Part shown: positions 43,965 through 55,264 of the stretch, piece by piece
How positions within the stretch are numbered: position 1 is the stretch's first letter
Layout of the letters: the number at the start of each line of letters is the position of its first letter
NCBI RefSeq assembly: GCF_963678635.1
Contig: NC_087067.1
Coordinates: forward strand, 14,643,018 to 14,707,017
Reading direction: 5' to 3'
DNA: 64,000 nucleotides
DNA from: Symsagittifera roscoffensis
Lineage: Eukaryota > Xenacoelomorpha > Acoela > Convolutidae
Notes under the pieces: model-generated
What the model was told of the DNA's origin: nothing
Seen by the model: the letters and a program-made list of their open reading frames with translations, nothing else
Database searches by the model: none
Program-made: the position numbers and the translations under genes

Positions 43965-45850
43965 ATATGGAAAGACCACGAGTTTTTAAATTATTTGACT
44001 GGCTCCACGAAAAGGCAAAACAAGATAACTGCAATGCAATAGTCATCATTGGTTATGTTAATTTCGATTAAGCTAAATTAAGAGGTCTCGTATCAAACAA
44101 CGATTACGAAAACGATATATTAGCGAAATTATCGGAGTTGAACTTTACCGAGGTGCTAGAGCAAAATGCAAAAAGCAACTCGAAACTTTCCTTGCAATAA
44201 ATCCAAACAATTATCAAGACAAATAAAAACAACGAAATTCAAACATCGTATAGCTCGGATCATCAAGCATACATCGTATCATTACAATGCGAAAGTAAAA
44301 AACAGAGACAATGAGACAATCGTTTCCGTTAAGTAAAGGCGAATAGCAACAACTGCAATGTAGAAAGACCATTTCAACCATACTGCGACAGCAACGAAGA
44401 CGAACTAGGGAGTGATATGAATGGCTCGAGAAGATATTAAATAATAATATGTCAAAAACCACATCTCTCGGATCAAAATTGCTTCCATAGGTAGAAAGCA
44501 AAACTTCACGCATGAAAAAAAAACGAGCAACTTTCAAGCGAAAAACAACAAACACATAACCTGATCAAACTACAAAAAGCTCAAGAATATGGAAAACGAA
44601 ATACGTAAAACACTTGTAGACGATCAAACAGAATTCGAAAAAAAATATTCCAAGGAAAGAAAGTCTGCGACTTCCAAAAGTAATAAGACAAAACAAAAAA
44701 ATTAGCAAATTTCCAGAAACGTTGCATTTCAAAAATCGAACAATGAAAAGCGATAAAAAAACAAAAGTTTTCTGCGATCTCTTAACAAAATAGCAATAGA
44801 CGGGACAAAAATAGATAGAAAATAATCGAAAAATTAGATAAAACAAGGCACGTAGTCCAAACAATAAAAGAAAATCTTATCATGAACAACTTTCGATTGT
44901 CGGAGTCGCTCCTAAATATTTTCAAACTGCTAAATCAAAAAGTCCATTCCCCCATTCCCTACCTCTTGGAAAAGCTATGAAGTCGCATTCATCTTTAAAA
45001 TTGATGACAAAGCTTACAGAGCAATACAGACCAATGAACTTACTCTGCGACATCTCAAAAGTCCTTGAACTAAGCAAATTGTTTTAAAAAAGTCTGCACT
45101 TCTCGCAACATGATAACTCAAATGCTGGTATTTCTTAACCAACTTCAAAAACATTTTGACGACGAGAAAAAAATGTTCGTCTAATAATTAGATTTCAAGG
45201 AGTCATTTAATAAGATCCCTCATAAACTACTCATCAAAAATACGGGTAATCAGTACAAATTTTCCGAAAAATACTTGAATTATCTGATAAACAGGAGGAA
45301 ATATGTAACAGTTTATGAAATCTGCTTTGAAGCAACCGAAATCAGTAACCCATGGATCGCAAATTGGACCTCTACTTTTTATTACCTATGCAATCGACCT
45401 GCCCCAAAAAGTGGAACAGTGTGAATCATTTGGCTACGCTGATGACAATAACATTCTGACAACCGATCTGACAAACCTTCAAGTGGACATCAACAAAATA
45501 GAAAATGATGCAAAGACAAGATGAAACTAATTGAGAACAAAAAAGAACCAATCAAAAAAGAAGATAATGAACAAGAAGCTAAGCTGAATTGGAAAAAACT
45601 TGATGTGAAGAACGAACAGAATGACTAGGGTGTGATATGTCAAACAAACTCTTGAAGGTGAAATCTGAAAAGCGATGCACCGAAGTCTGGAAAACGCACT
45701 TTTTCCTGAAACGCAATATCTCTGCCAACCCTAACATGAAAACGAAAAAGAATGCGTATGCGGGCTATATTGCACAGGTGATAAGCTACGCGTCCCAAGT
45801 GTGCTCTGCAAAAAAAAACAGAAAATAAAAAGCTAGAAAACGTGGAGATA
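43965..45850 (+). mobile_element. Decayed LINE with endonuclease and reverse transcriptase traces
   Basis: From 43965 the plus strand encodes the end of an endonuclease domain: VIIGYVNFD (the G-D-F-N-like block), LNFTEVLEQN and YSSDHQAYIVSL (the S-D-H block). A linker region is followed by RT motifs YRPMNLLCDISKVLEL (about 45028) and GSQIGPLLFITYAIDLP (about 45350), and by FGYADDNNIL with the catalytic YADD at 45435-45446. Many stops and shifts make it dead. It is related in type to the LINE at 34.4 kb but is a separate, more decayed copy. Confidence 0.82.
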
Positions 45851-46690
45851 CTGACTGGATCTTGAATGATCGACGCAAAAATTACAAGTTCAGACCGGAG
45901 AAGCTGGAAACCTTACCTCGTTCTATGTTATTGTTCATTCTATGACTCTAATTTCTAAATAGAAAATATAACATTGACCTACAAATACGAGCAAAAACAG
46001 AAATAATCACAGCAACAAAAAGTAGAAATATGAGAACGTAGAAATCTACCAAATACACGCACAAAAAAGCAGAGTAAAACTTCTGGCTAAGATCTAGCAA
46101 TCTTTTAATCACATAGCACACAAAAATATCAGAAACCGAAATGAATAAATCACTATTCACAAAGTTATACTGAAATTACTCTACCAAAGGCTACTCGGAT
46201 GCTAACATATAATCGTGGACTTTCTTGTGCAATTGCGGACATTGCAACCTAATTCAGAAAGTCCACTCAATTGTAAACTGACGGGCGCGAGCCCTGGATC
46301 AGATGATCCAAAGCCTAAACTACTACTACACGTAATTTTCTTCTCAGTAACAGGTAGTATTGAAGGCGCTTTCATAAAACCGTTTAATATTTGCTACTGA
46401 ATCGCCGTATAAGACATATGCTGATATTGAACACAAGAATTGGGACACCAATTATTGCGACTTTAGTTGAACAAAAAAGACTGAGCTCATAACTTAAGCG
46501 TATCTTAATTAAAATTTATAAGAAAAGACTTGAGAATAACCCAGAGGAGACAATAGGACTCGAACTCCTGCCTCCAGCTGTATACGCACTATTCCACTCT
46601 CACATTCTACGGGTGAATCCAAGAATTAGGGTTTTTTGGATTAAACACTGACTTCGTATCGTAACATAAGCTGCGCTTGCGTTATGAGTG
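45851..46690. other. Intergenic, with a tRNA-like fragment
   Basis: No gene is supported. At 46540-46620 a tRNA-like block (GACTCGAACTCCTGCCTCC on the plus strand, a B-box-like GAGTTCGAGTC on the minus strand) probably belongs to a SINE remnant. A short plus-strand open frame at 46215-46400 has no recognisable content. Confidence 0.45.
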
Positions 46691-46693
46691 AAT

Positions 46694-49600
46694 TATGCCT
46701 ACCTGAGTGAGTAGATGTTTGCGAATTGAGACACAATCTGTCGCATGATATTTCCATCCAATACTCTGGCTTCAAGCGATTGAGAAGAGGAGTTACCCAT
46801 ACATAATACACTTGACTCCTGGTCCACTGTGAAGGCCACGATGTCTTCATCGGCCATGGCCACTGAGTGCAACTGGCCATTCTTATCCACATCACCATAA
46901 CTAAATAAGAACTCTGAACAAAATATTTGATAATAAGTGTACTCAACTAAAAACTCTACAACTACTTTACAAAGAGACGAAGCTGAGCTTTGCACCACTT
47001 GCGATACCTAAAGCCACCGAATCGTGACAAAATAGAAAAAACGCCAAACACACCCAAAATTTTTATATGTTTGTCTCAAAATGAAACTCATTTTGATGAA
47101 AACCTGTGGCGGAACACAACAACCAGCATTTAAAGAACATTTAAATTTACTGAGCGGTAACTATGCAGACAACACCAGGATAAATGGTCCTAAGAATCCA
47201 AACGTGGGATTTTAAAAGCAGAAAATGTTGAAATTTCTGATTTTTTGTCAGAAACTCGATGTCCCATGAAATTTTATCGATTAGCACGTAAAAACTCTCA
47301 GACATCACGAGGAATTAGGACAAAAAACTGCTCTGAACTAAGTCTAAAAAAACTAAGACGAAAAAGTTACCCAAAAGAAAAATGCTGACGAAAAAACTGT
47401 CGTCCATTTCATTTTTTTAGCTATCACCTAGTTTTGGTAGTTATAAAAACGAAACACCCAAATCACAAAAACCTGCCTAAACTTGAATTGCAAATAGAAG
47501 AAAAAACATCATACCGAAGGAGAGAAAAACATTAAAAGTAAAAGAAACAAATAGCGCAAACAAACCAAATTTGTCATTTAGAAATAAAAATTCTGAAAAT
47601 TACGAGCAAAATATTAATTAAAACGATTTAAAGGTAGTTTGTGATCTGACAGCACATTAGGCCTCCTAAAATTGAGTCTCTTGTTCAGAGAATTCATCGT
47701 TCTACAAAAATAGAGGTTAGAAAGCAACACACAATTCAAATGACGAAAAAACTGATTGAAAATTAAACATAGAAATTTGCAAATAAACGCAAAAATTTTA
47801 TCACCTTCGCCGAAAATAATATGATCAGAATAGCAGGTCGATTATGAAGCATCGAGGAAAATATCCGAACAAAGTTTTATTGAAAAGAGAATTCTAAAAA
47901 AATTGAAGTCGAATTAAAGTATTCACCTTATTCATCGTAAGTAGAAAAAAATACTATTTTTTAAACAAATAAAAAAAACATTAGGCGAATAACCCGACAG
48001 AGTTAAATTCGCCACTTAATAAGTAGAAAAGCAGCTGAAATAATTTCAGTATAAAATCATTAAAAGATTTGCAACTACTCGCTTCAATGCAAGCCCTATA
48101 TAGGCAAAAAAAAGTACGCCGCATAAGCTGCATATTTGTAAATTTATCATTTCGACCATCTCTCCAAATATTTACCATTCTTAGACCAAAGTTATTAACG
48201 GGGAAAAAATAGAGTACCCGGTTGCAATGCCCATAATTATCGCAAGGGTAAAAAACCAAAACATGAAATACAAACTTAAACTTCAAACTTACACGTAGCG
48301 TTTCAAGCTTTCCTCAACTTTTTGTACCCAAATCAGCCGGCTCATCAACAAAAATCTAGCCAACAGATTGTTGGAAATCGTTCAAGTAACTAAAAGTCAA
48401 AAAGGTACTAGAAAACGATTAAGGAATTTTTTATAGGTAAGCCTACATTCATGTTATTTCGCGCTTTTTTCATTTTCGTGATTGTAGAGGGCAATTTTTC
48501 TTTTTAGCAAATAAATTTGAGTTTAATTTAATTAGAAGTCAAAATAAAACCAAGCCAGGACAAATCACATTTGAGCGTGATAAAACTTTCTCGGACAAAA
48601 AAGTTGTTCATAAGAAAATAAGTCCAGTCCTATAAGATGAATAAGTTACAATAAACCTTTCACCATATATAACACATGAGGCAAAGCTCCATTAGGAAAA
48701 ACGGATAAAAAGCTATTAAAATTTTTTAAAGAAAGCCAATGAAAAAACTAAACCACGCCTTTAAGATAGAGGCCAAGTTGACTTCGCAAAAATCAAGCAA
48801 CCAAACGCATAGATAATTTCAAAAAAGCGAAAAAAAATCTGCATGATTTTTAAAAAAAATGCCTCTACGGGAATCGAAACGCAGTTCTCGAGCATCCAAC
48901 TAGACTTCTTAACTCACCTGTACCACTGATGCTTACAGATCCGAAACATTAGGTGCTTATTTAAGTGACAAAACGTGTTATTAAACTGATTCGAATTATC
49001 CGACCACAACAAAATTGGAAATTTTAAACGCGTTTCTCTTATTGGGTTGAAATTTGCCTAAATTTTACATTAGTTTCTACGTAATTTCTAATTTTTGAAG
49101 TGATCAACCCATTTCAGGAAAAACTTTTGACGCGAGTTTTGCAAACTCAATTGCTCTATATAAATACGCTTTTCAAGTCTAGAAAAACGCATTCAAAATT
49201 TCCAATTTTATTCGTTTTGTCCGGATAATTTGAATCATCGTATTGTGCAGCAAAAAAGCCACTGTCTTTTTACTTGCGAGTTGGATTGGAAAAAATGTCA
49301 ACCGTAATTTCAAGCGCAATGTTCGTGAGCGGGCTTGTGTAAAGACCAATTTCAAAAAACGATGGATACAGAATATTATCATTTGAATCTTTAAGAGAAA
49401 TTCTTGGGACCCAAATTATTGAGAACAAAACATTTTGAGATGGTACTGAAGTTTGAGAGACTAGTTCTAGCCAATAAGACTGAAGCAAAATAGTTTCAGT
49501 TCAAGATGCTGAAATGATGATTTTGGGCAGAATAAGTAAAAAGACCACTCACTCATTCTACGCACTCGATGACCTACGAACGATTTTATCTCCAATAGTT

Positions 49601-49732
49601 AAATTTACTCTCACCTGGAACCACCGTGCATGATCTTCTCGCTTTCTCTGCTCTCCATATTCATGAACTGTCCTCCTATCGAACTGTGCACTAATTTCGT
49701 GCTCGCGAAAGATAACATTGGCAATAACAGAT
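46694..49732 (-). CDS. Unrecognised protein-coding gene (partial model)
   Basis: The first exon, 49732-49615, follows a strong acceptor (TTCTGCGTTTTCAG); the ATG at 49718 begins MLSFASTKLVHSSIGG and the exon ends in a GTGAGA donor. A later exon, 46914-46694 (acceptor TTTTGTTCAG, donor GTAGGC), encodes 73 residues with YGDVDKNGQLHSVAMADED, FTVDQESSVLCMGNSSS and IMRQIVSQFANIYSL. Phases (2 out, 1 in) require an exon between; 47709-about 47633, with NKRLNFRRPNVLSDH, is a possible fit but its donor is weak. The gene continues to the left and I could not place its end. The composition is clearly coding-like compared with the surrounding repeats. GDVDKNG faintly recalls calcium-binding FG-GAP loops, too weak for a call. 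Confidence 0.55.
48988..49243. mobile_element. Degraded relative of the Tc1-type foldback element
   Basis: GATTCGAATTATCCGACC at the left and GTCCGGATAATTTGAATC at the right are inverted copies of the termini of the element at 38501-39234. Internal AAACGCG and TTGGGTTGAAATTT blocks also match. It is short and highly diverged. Confidence 0.6.
49719..49732 (-). promoter_or_regulatory. Acceptor-like site and 14 nt leader before the unknown gene's start
   Basis: A pyrimidine-rich TTTCTGCGTTTTCAG ends at 49733 on the minus strand, giving a 14 nt leader to the ATG at 49718. It is the strongest of the acceptors found just upstream of starts. Confidence 0.5.
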
Positions 49733-50279
49733 CTGAAAACGCAGAAACTGAGTAAAAAATAAGCTTGAGGTTAGGGTCTAGCACATTCGATAGAATCCTC
49801 AAGAATTAACGTCACGATATCATAATGTAAAGAAATTTTGGTACTTTTCTGTTAGCCCCTATAAAGCACCACGAACAAAACATCGCGATAGCAGTTGGAA
49901 ATAATCGATTTTTTCCGCATTTTTTCGTTGCAGTCACCGGAATCCTGCTAGATTTTTTTGGAAACTGATTGTTTTTTTGGAATCGGGTTGTTTTTTTGTC
50001 ATCTGATGTTGCGAGGCAAAAAACTCCTGGCTCGTTTCCACTCCCCTCCTCCCAAGTTTCAACGTTTATACATTGTTTTATAGCTTTGTGGCTAAATGCG
50101 TCATCCTATGATGTCAAGTATGAACAACAAATATGTACGCAATAGTTAGTTTGTTCACTATACAAAATTATTGCATTACTGCGACGTTAAACTAACTTTT
50201 CAAAACTTACATTTAAATATTCGGCAAGTGGAAAAAGCCAAACGCCCGAAAATAAATTATTAAGTGAAATTAAAAAACT
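49733..50279. other. Between the unknown gene and the tRNA gene
   Basis: No coding exon is recognised. If the unknown gene is conventionally transcribed, its promoter may be here. Confidence 0.4.
50271..50276 (-). terminator. RNA polymerase III terminator of the tRNA-Arg gene
   Basis: A T6 run on the minus strand begins 4 nt beyond the tRNA 3' end (GAGTTTTTTAATTTC). Confidence 0.85.
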
Positions 50280-50352
50280 CATCTCCGGTGGTATTCGAAC
50301 CCACGACCTCTGGATTAGAAGTCCAGCGCGCTATCCACTGCGCTACGGAGAC
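50280..50352 (-). tRNA. tRNA-Arg (anticodon TCT)
   Basis: A 73 nt intronless tRNA. The minus strand starts GTCTCCG and pairs with CGGAGAT (first pair G-T wobble). The D-arm lies in TAGCGCAGTGGATAGC (A box), the anticodon arm is CTGGA-CTTCTAA-TCCAG with anticodon TCT, and the T-arm GTGGG-TTCGAAT-ACCAC holds the B box. The discriminator base is G. It is intact, unlike the tRNA-like SINE copies in the window. Confidence 0.96.
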
Positions 50353-50589
50353 ATGCATTATTACCTAATGCTATTAAGTTGAACGCATGTATTTGTTTAG
50401 CCCTAAAACTTTTAATTTAGACATGCCAACAGGACAAAGCAGACCAAATAACTTTGTCATGGCCTAAATAGTCTACATGCCAATTTTCATAATAATCGGA
50501 CAAAAGAAACAAATTTACCAATTGTAAAATTTTACAGGAGGAGGAAAAGGAAAAAGAGCCAAAATAGCATATGAAAAAATTGTGAACGC

Positions 50590-50640
50590 AGAAAAATATC
50601 CCCCCCCCCCCGCGAGAAAACCCTTGATCCGCATCTGAAT
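50590..50640. mobile_element. hAT-type MITE end remnant
   Basis: A C-run followed by GCGAGAAAACCCTTGATCC matches the right end of the 401 bp MITE (C-run, CTCGAGAAAATACTAGATCC). Only the terminus is recognisable. Confidence 0.4.
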
Positions 50641-51344
50641 TAACGCTATATTCCAGCCGATTAGACGATAAAAACCAAGTTAGTAAATTTAGATTACTTC
50701 TTTTTCACACTGAATTGAACTCGAAATTTCACAACAGAGACATAGCCATGGTTCAATTCTCATTTATTGATTTCTGGAAATTTTGGTGAACAATCAAATC
50801 TTGGTCAAAATTCGATTCCGAAGTTTGCAGCGCTCAATTATCAAGAAATATGGATACAAATGCTAAGCTACACTACAACTCCTTTTGTATAAAATCGAAA
50901 GTGATCATTGCAATTTTCATCCGACATGCTCGTTGCTCAATAGTACATTCTTTTGACAGCACAGACCAATCATCCAACACACTGCGTGATTTTTGCCATC
51001 CAGCATAATCGTTTTGAAGAAATTCTGGGCGCACATGAAAGACTTAAAATTCAAGCTATCATAGCAACCTTCGGATCTACGTTTTTTTTACTCAACGTGA
51101 GGCAACGCAACATTTGTCTGGAAGGGAAAAATCAAATCGAGCACTGAATAATGACACGTTTTTCCAATTAGTGGAGTTAATCGTGATAATCGCTTTGACA
51201 GGCAAAGTTCTTCGATACAATCTTCGAGTTTTTTTTTTTTTCGTTTTTAAATTTGAACTCACCACTTAGTACTGAGACTCCTAAGTGTTACGATTGTGAT
51301 AGAGGGGCCTGAAGAAACTTCAGGGTAATCAATTTCCTTTAAAA
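50641..51344. other. AT-rich intergenic sequence
   Basis: No gene or structured element is recognised, apart from a short plus-strand open frame at 50953-51147 without family features. Confidence 0.4.
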
Positions 51345-52320
51345 TTTACAAGCAAGCTCTATTGAATCGACAAAACTTCGAAATAGCTCAGTTATTTCAA
51401 AGAGCAAGTTGGTTCGCCAAAAGATTTTCTAATCAAGCAAATCAAGCGATGACAATTTGAAATAGTTTGAAGTAGTCATAGCTTGGATTGTATAGCAAAA
51501 AAAAAAAAAACTTTCACAAAAGCTATTGAAGTGATGAAATTTGGAAGTATTTCAAGTTATTTCATACGAATCGGTTTGCAATAATTAATGTTTGTCTAAG
51601 CAAGCTATCAAAGCGATGAAGCTTCAAGTTAAATCAAAGAGAAAATCGATTGGCTGAACTTTTAAGTTTTCAACGAAACTTTGGAAAACTTCGGTTATTT
51701 CATAGAACGAATCGGCTCGCAAAAATTAGAAGTTTTTCTAAGCAAGCTATGTTGCAATGAAAATTGAATTACCGCGAATTTGTGTTCATAGCTTGGATTG
51801 CGTTACGAGAAATTGAAATTTACCCAAGCAAGATATTGAAGCGATGAAACTTGAAAATATATCAAGGTTGTTTTCATAGCTTGAATTACTTCGCAAAAAT
51901 TAAAAACATTGAAGCAAGCTATTGAAGTGACGAAACTTTTCACAGTTATTTCACAGAACGAGTCGGTTCGCGAAAAGATTAATTTTTTTCTAAGGAAGCT
52001 ATTAAAGCGAAGTTTTAAACTTTCAAGTTATAACTTGGAGAAAATCCGTTTGCAAAAATAGCAATTTTTCTAGGCAAGCGAGAAAACTTGAAGTATACGT
52101 CAACTTATTCCATAGAGCACCGGTTTGCAAAAAACTTAATTTTTTCGAAGCCATTGAATCAATGAAATTTTGAAATATTTCAGTTATTGCATCGAGTTTG
52201 CGAAAAAAATTTCAGGCGAGCTATTCAAAAGATGAAACTTTGAAGCAATTCAAATTGTTTCATAGAGCGAATCGGATTGCAAAATAGAAGTTTTTCTCCG
52301 CAAGCTATTAAAGCATTTAT
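51345..52320. repeat. Degenerate minisatellite, roughly 85-110 bp period
   Basis: About eleven diverged units, each with a core like AAGCAAGCTATTGAAGCGATG then GAAACTTTGAAATATTTCA, TTATTTCATAGAGCGAATCGG and TTGCAAAAATT. Cores start near 51351, 51510, 51600, 51740, 51825, 51913, 51990, 52070, 52150, 52215 and 52300. It ends about 80 bp beyond the ZGPAT polyadenylation signal. Confidence 0.7.
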
Positions 52321-52402
52321 TTTTGTTCTGCAACAACATATTGTCACTGTTGTTTTGCATGTTACACAATTCTTACACAATACTTATCTCTTCATTCAAT
52401 TA

Positions 52403-52408
52403 TTTATT
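52403..52408 (-). promoter_or_regulatory. Polyadenylation signal of ZGPAT
   Basis: AATAAA on the minus strand, 69 nt beyond the TGA stop at 52477. Confidence 0.65.
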
Positions 52409-52476
52409 ATATTGACGGCTCTATCACAACTGTACCCAATAGTTTCAGAGCTGAAGAAGTTACCATCATCTTTAGT

Positions 52477-54997
52477 TCAGAAATGCAACTCTTTTCTCTT
52501 CGCCTTCTTGTCCACCATGCGTTCTAGTGTGTTCACGTGTAGCTTGCACTGATCGACTTCTCGCTTCTGATCGCGCATCTGATGAGCCACTGAAGCCCAG
52601 TTCAACTCTGCCTTTTTCTGCAGACTCAGCAGACTAAAAGCAAACATAGTCGACATTTTATTCAATTTCCCAACTTCAAAAAAATTACCTTTTAACTCAT
52701 TGATTTTCACTATTCTTTTATGATGACGCTTTTGGGGAAAATAGGATCGACCTTAAGAATACTGACAGGCTACGACAAGACTAAGCTTAAACATCTGCTT
52801 ACCCTCTCGTACTCTGTTCTAACTCAGCTCGTTTCTGCATCAACATTGTGTTCAACTGCAGCTGCGATTTTCCTTCACACAGCTTGTGAATCTGAGAAAT
52901 ATAGCTGTTCATAGATTGACTCTTCTGTTCAGTTTTATCATTTCCTGTTTTGACTTCTTTAGGGTCATGTGAGTTCACATCCGCACGTGAACCAACACTT
53001 TTGTTCATGAAGTTGAATACATCACCACTTGATTTACTTCTTTTCATGCCATTACCTTCACGATTCGATGGAATGATTTTACCTCCATTGTCACCAGCAT
53101 CTTCGCTCTCAGCGATTTTTTGCTTCTTTCTCGACGACGATTCAGAGTTCGAATCCTGTCCAACCGTTTTGATTCTTTTAGCGTTTTTCATTTTCATGCA
53201 GTGATCCAGCGATTTACGAGAGGGTAAAATAGCCGCTTCTACGGGTTTTACTATTCCCTTTCTATCTTTTCCCAAGCCCTCGCCTTTGACGTATCCCATT
53301 TTCATTAGGATCTTAGAGCCTATACCTTTAGTGTGCGTTTCCCATCCTCCAAACCGCTCGTCAATTTTTGAGCTTTGATCTCCACTTTTAGCAGGCGTCG
53401 ATGAACTGGTTTCCAACTCGTTAGAAGGTCTATCGTTAGGACACCTTGTGTCTGTAATACCTTCACGATTACCAAACCCATTCCCCGAAGCTCGCAATTC
53501 AATCTCGTCATCCGATGAGTTTCCAGAATCTGAGGACTCACTTTCATCTTCAGAATCGCTTATCTTACTAGAATTGACTCCTTTGACAATTTTCCTACTA
53601 ACTATTCGCTCTGCAGGCACGCTAAACTCAGTTCCATTTTCAGAAACAACTCTTATCGAAGCCGATTCTTCCGCTTGACCGGACTTTTCTTTCTCCAATC
53701 TTGGAATCGATCGAATCCTTCCTTCGCTCCATAAATTAGAATCTTCTCCTTCTCTGAACAGAATCTGCAACCCTTGTTTTAGTTTCCGATGTTGAAACCC
53801 TTTGAATTTTCTCAACTGGCTAAATTTCAGACTTTCTCCGTGAGAGAACTTGCACTTTTTCCGTTCACAAAACGGATAATCATGACACGGTCTCATTTTA
53901 TTGTCCAGTGGTGTCAAGTAAAACACTGCCAGAATGTCACTTTGAGCTGGAGTTTTGATAGATGCTTTCTCAAAGTAGAAAGCTGGAAGGTATTCAACTT
54001 GTCCATTCAGTTTCCGATAGGGTGCTAGGACTTTCTTGGTGTCGCCCGTAAAATCATCGAGAACTTCATTTTCATTCGATCTGTCGGTGCAACTCAAAGA
54101 ATGATCACTAACTCCGTTGAGTTGCCTTGAGTCATTATCGGGACTGGTGAAAATATCTATTGACCAAGCAACGAAAATTCAAAATTATGACATCAGTTTA
54201 GCTGCGAGTAATCAAAAGTTTGATGAAATTATCATAGTATCTTAACGAAAAATTTTCAGACAGTGAGAAGATAGTTTTCAGAGAAGTAGATATAAATGAA
54301 ATGAATTGTAAAGTGGTCAATTCAATTTCATATATGACCAATTAAATCGTAGCAAAAAATGAACTTAATCAACTTTCCTAGCTTTCAAAAACGCAAATTA
54401 CTCATATAATGAAATTAAAATAAATGAGATTTTTGAGATGTACTGAACAATCGCCCTCCCTTTTGTATCTACTTATGAATTGCCAACCCTATTAATAAAA
54501 GCAGTAAATAGCACTAGAGCGTTGCTATAGCACTAGATATACTATAGCACTAGATGTAAATTGCTGCAATCTGTTGGTCGAAAATGCGTTATTTTAATCT
54601 ACTTAACAATTCCCCCCCGTGCTTAAAATGGGGGAGGGGGGGGGGCAATTGTTAAATAGATCCGATTTTTTGTTTCATATACTTTAGACAACAATGTGAC
54701 TTAATGAGATTCGACTATTTTGGAGATTTTCACCATACGCTTCATCATCTTCATTAACGACGTGCATTAATTTCAGTTTTTCTGCCTGTGTTTTGCTTTC
54801 GTGCTCAATTTGTTGTTCCGTTAAGGCAATCAGGTCTATCAAATCTTTCATTACTCCGCTCATATCATCATGACTCCGAACACTATCCGACGATGATTCC
54901 GTGCTATTTCCTGAAGCCACTAGATTCATGAGTCGTGAGAGCTTCCTGTGATAAGAGTCGAGAGATAATTGGAACTCTTTTATTGTATTTGACATAT
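52477..54997 (-). CDS. ZGPAT: Zinc finger CCCH-type and G-patch domain protein
   Basis: In vertebrates ZGPAT is a nuclear transcriptional repressor, and a splice form acts in tri-snRNP assembly. Exon 1 (ATG 54995) encodes the N-terminal helical part with [18 protein letters not shown], like the vertebrate DLKELIELTEASL. The large exon (about 54150-52803) has [17 protein letters not shown], a single C-x5-C-x4-C-x3-H zinc finger, a Tudor-like segment ([11 protein letters not shown]) and the G-patch with [20 protein letters not shown] and [18 protein letters not shown] and DVFNFMN follow. The last exon, 52633-52477, is the C-terminal coiled coil ending at TGA. The exon 1 donor is uncertain: GTGAAA near 54714 gives phase 1, while the best acceptor near 54150 wants phase 2, so an extra small exon or other sites may be used. 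An acceptor lies 2 nt before the ATG. Confidence 0.93.
54597..54661. repeat. Hairpin element with C/G-tract arms, copy 3
   Basis: ATCTACTTAACAATT (54597-54611) and AATTGTTAAATAGAT (54647-54661) pair at 14 of 15 positions. A C7 run faces a G-rich tract between them. It lies a few tens of bases beyond ZGPAT exon 1, in its first intron. It resembles the hairpin at 8564-8615. Confidence 0.65.
54996..54997 (-). promoter_or_regulatory. Acceptor-like site 2 nt before the ZGPAT start
   Basis: On the minus strand TTAAGATGCAG is followed by AT and then the ATG at 54995. A two-nucleotide leader is too short for an ordinary 5' UTR, so a leader must be spliced on, either in trans or from a distant 5' exon. 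The tract is AT-rich rather than strongly pyrimidine-rich. Confidence 0.5.
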
Positions 54998-55264
54998 CTG
55001 CATCTTAAGTATTAAACTAAATGAAAAGGATGATGATTTACATAAATACACATCGACAGGCATATTCCTCTAATTTTTTTGAATATGAGTGTTATTGTTC
55101 CAATCACTTCACAAATTGGAAGTGTCTGTGCCCTAGAGTCGGTTTATGTTTCGACCACGTCACTGACTGGAAGGATCTGTGGCTTATTGTGGGTTTTTTC
55201 GCCCATTTATCATTTATTAATCATGATTCAGAAACCAACAAAATATGTCGAAATTTTTTTTTTG

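Noticed and set aside
43732-44864. Several long minus-strand ORFs rich in Phe, Leu and Tyr
   Set aside because: They are reverse complements of the A-rich LINE on the plus strand; no domain or splice structure.
46641-46946. 101-codon minus-strand ORF overlapping the unknown gene
   Set aside because: It is an alternative frame of the exon 46914-46694; the other frame has matching splice sites and better protein-like composition.
51345-52320. CRISPR-like array
   Set aside because: Units are long, diverged, without constant spacers, in a eukaryotic intergenic region.
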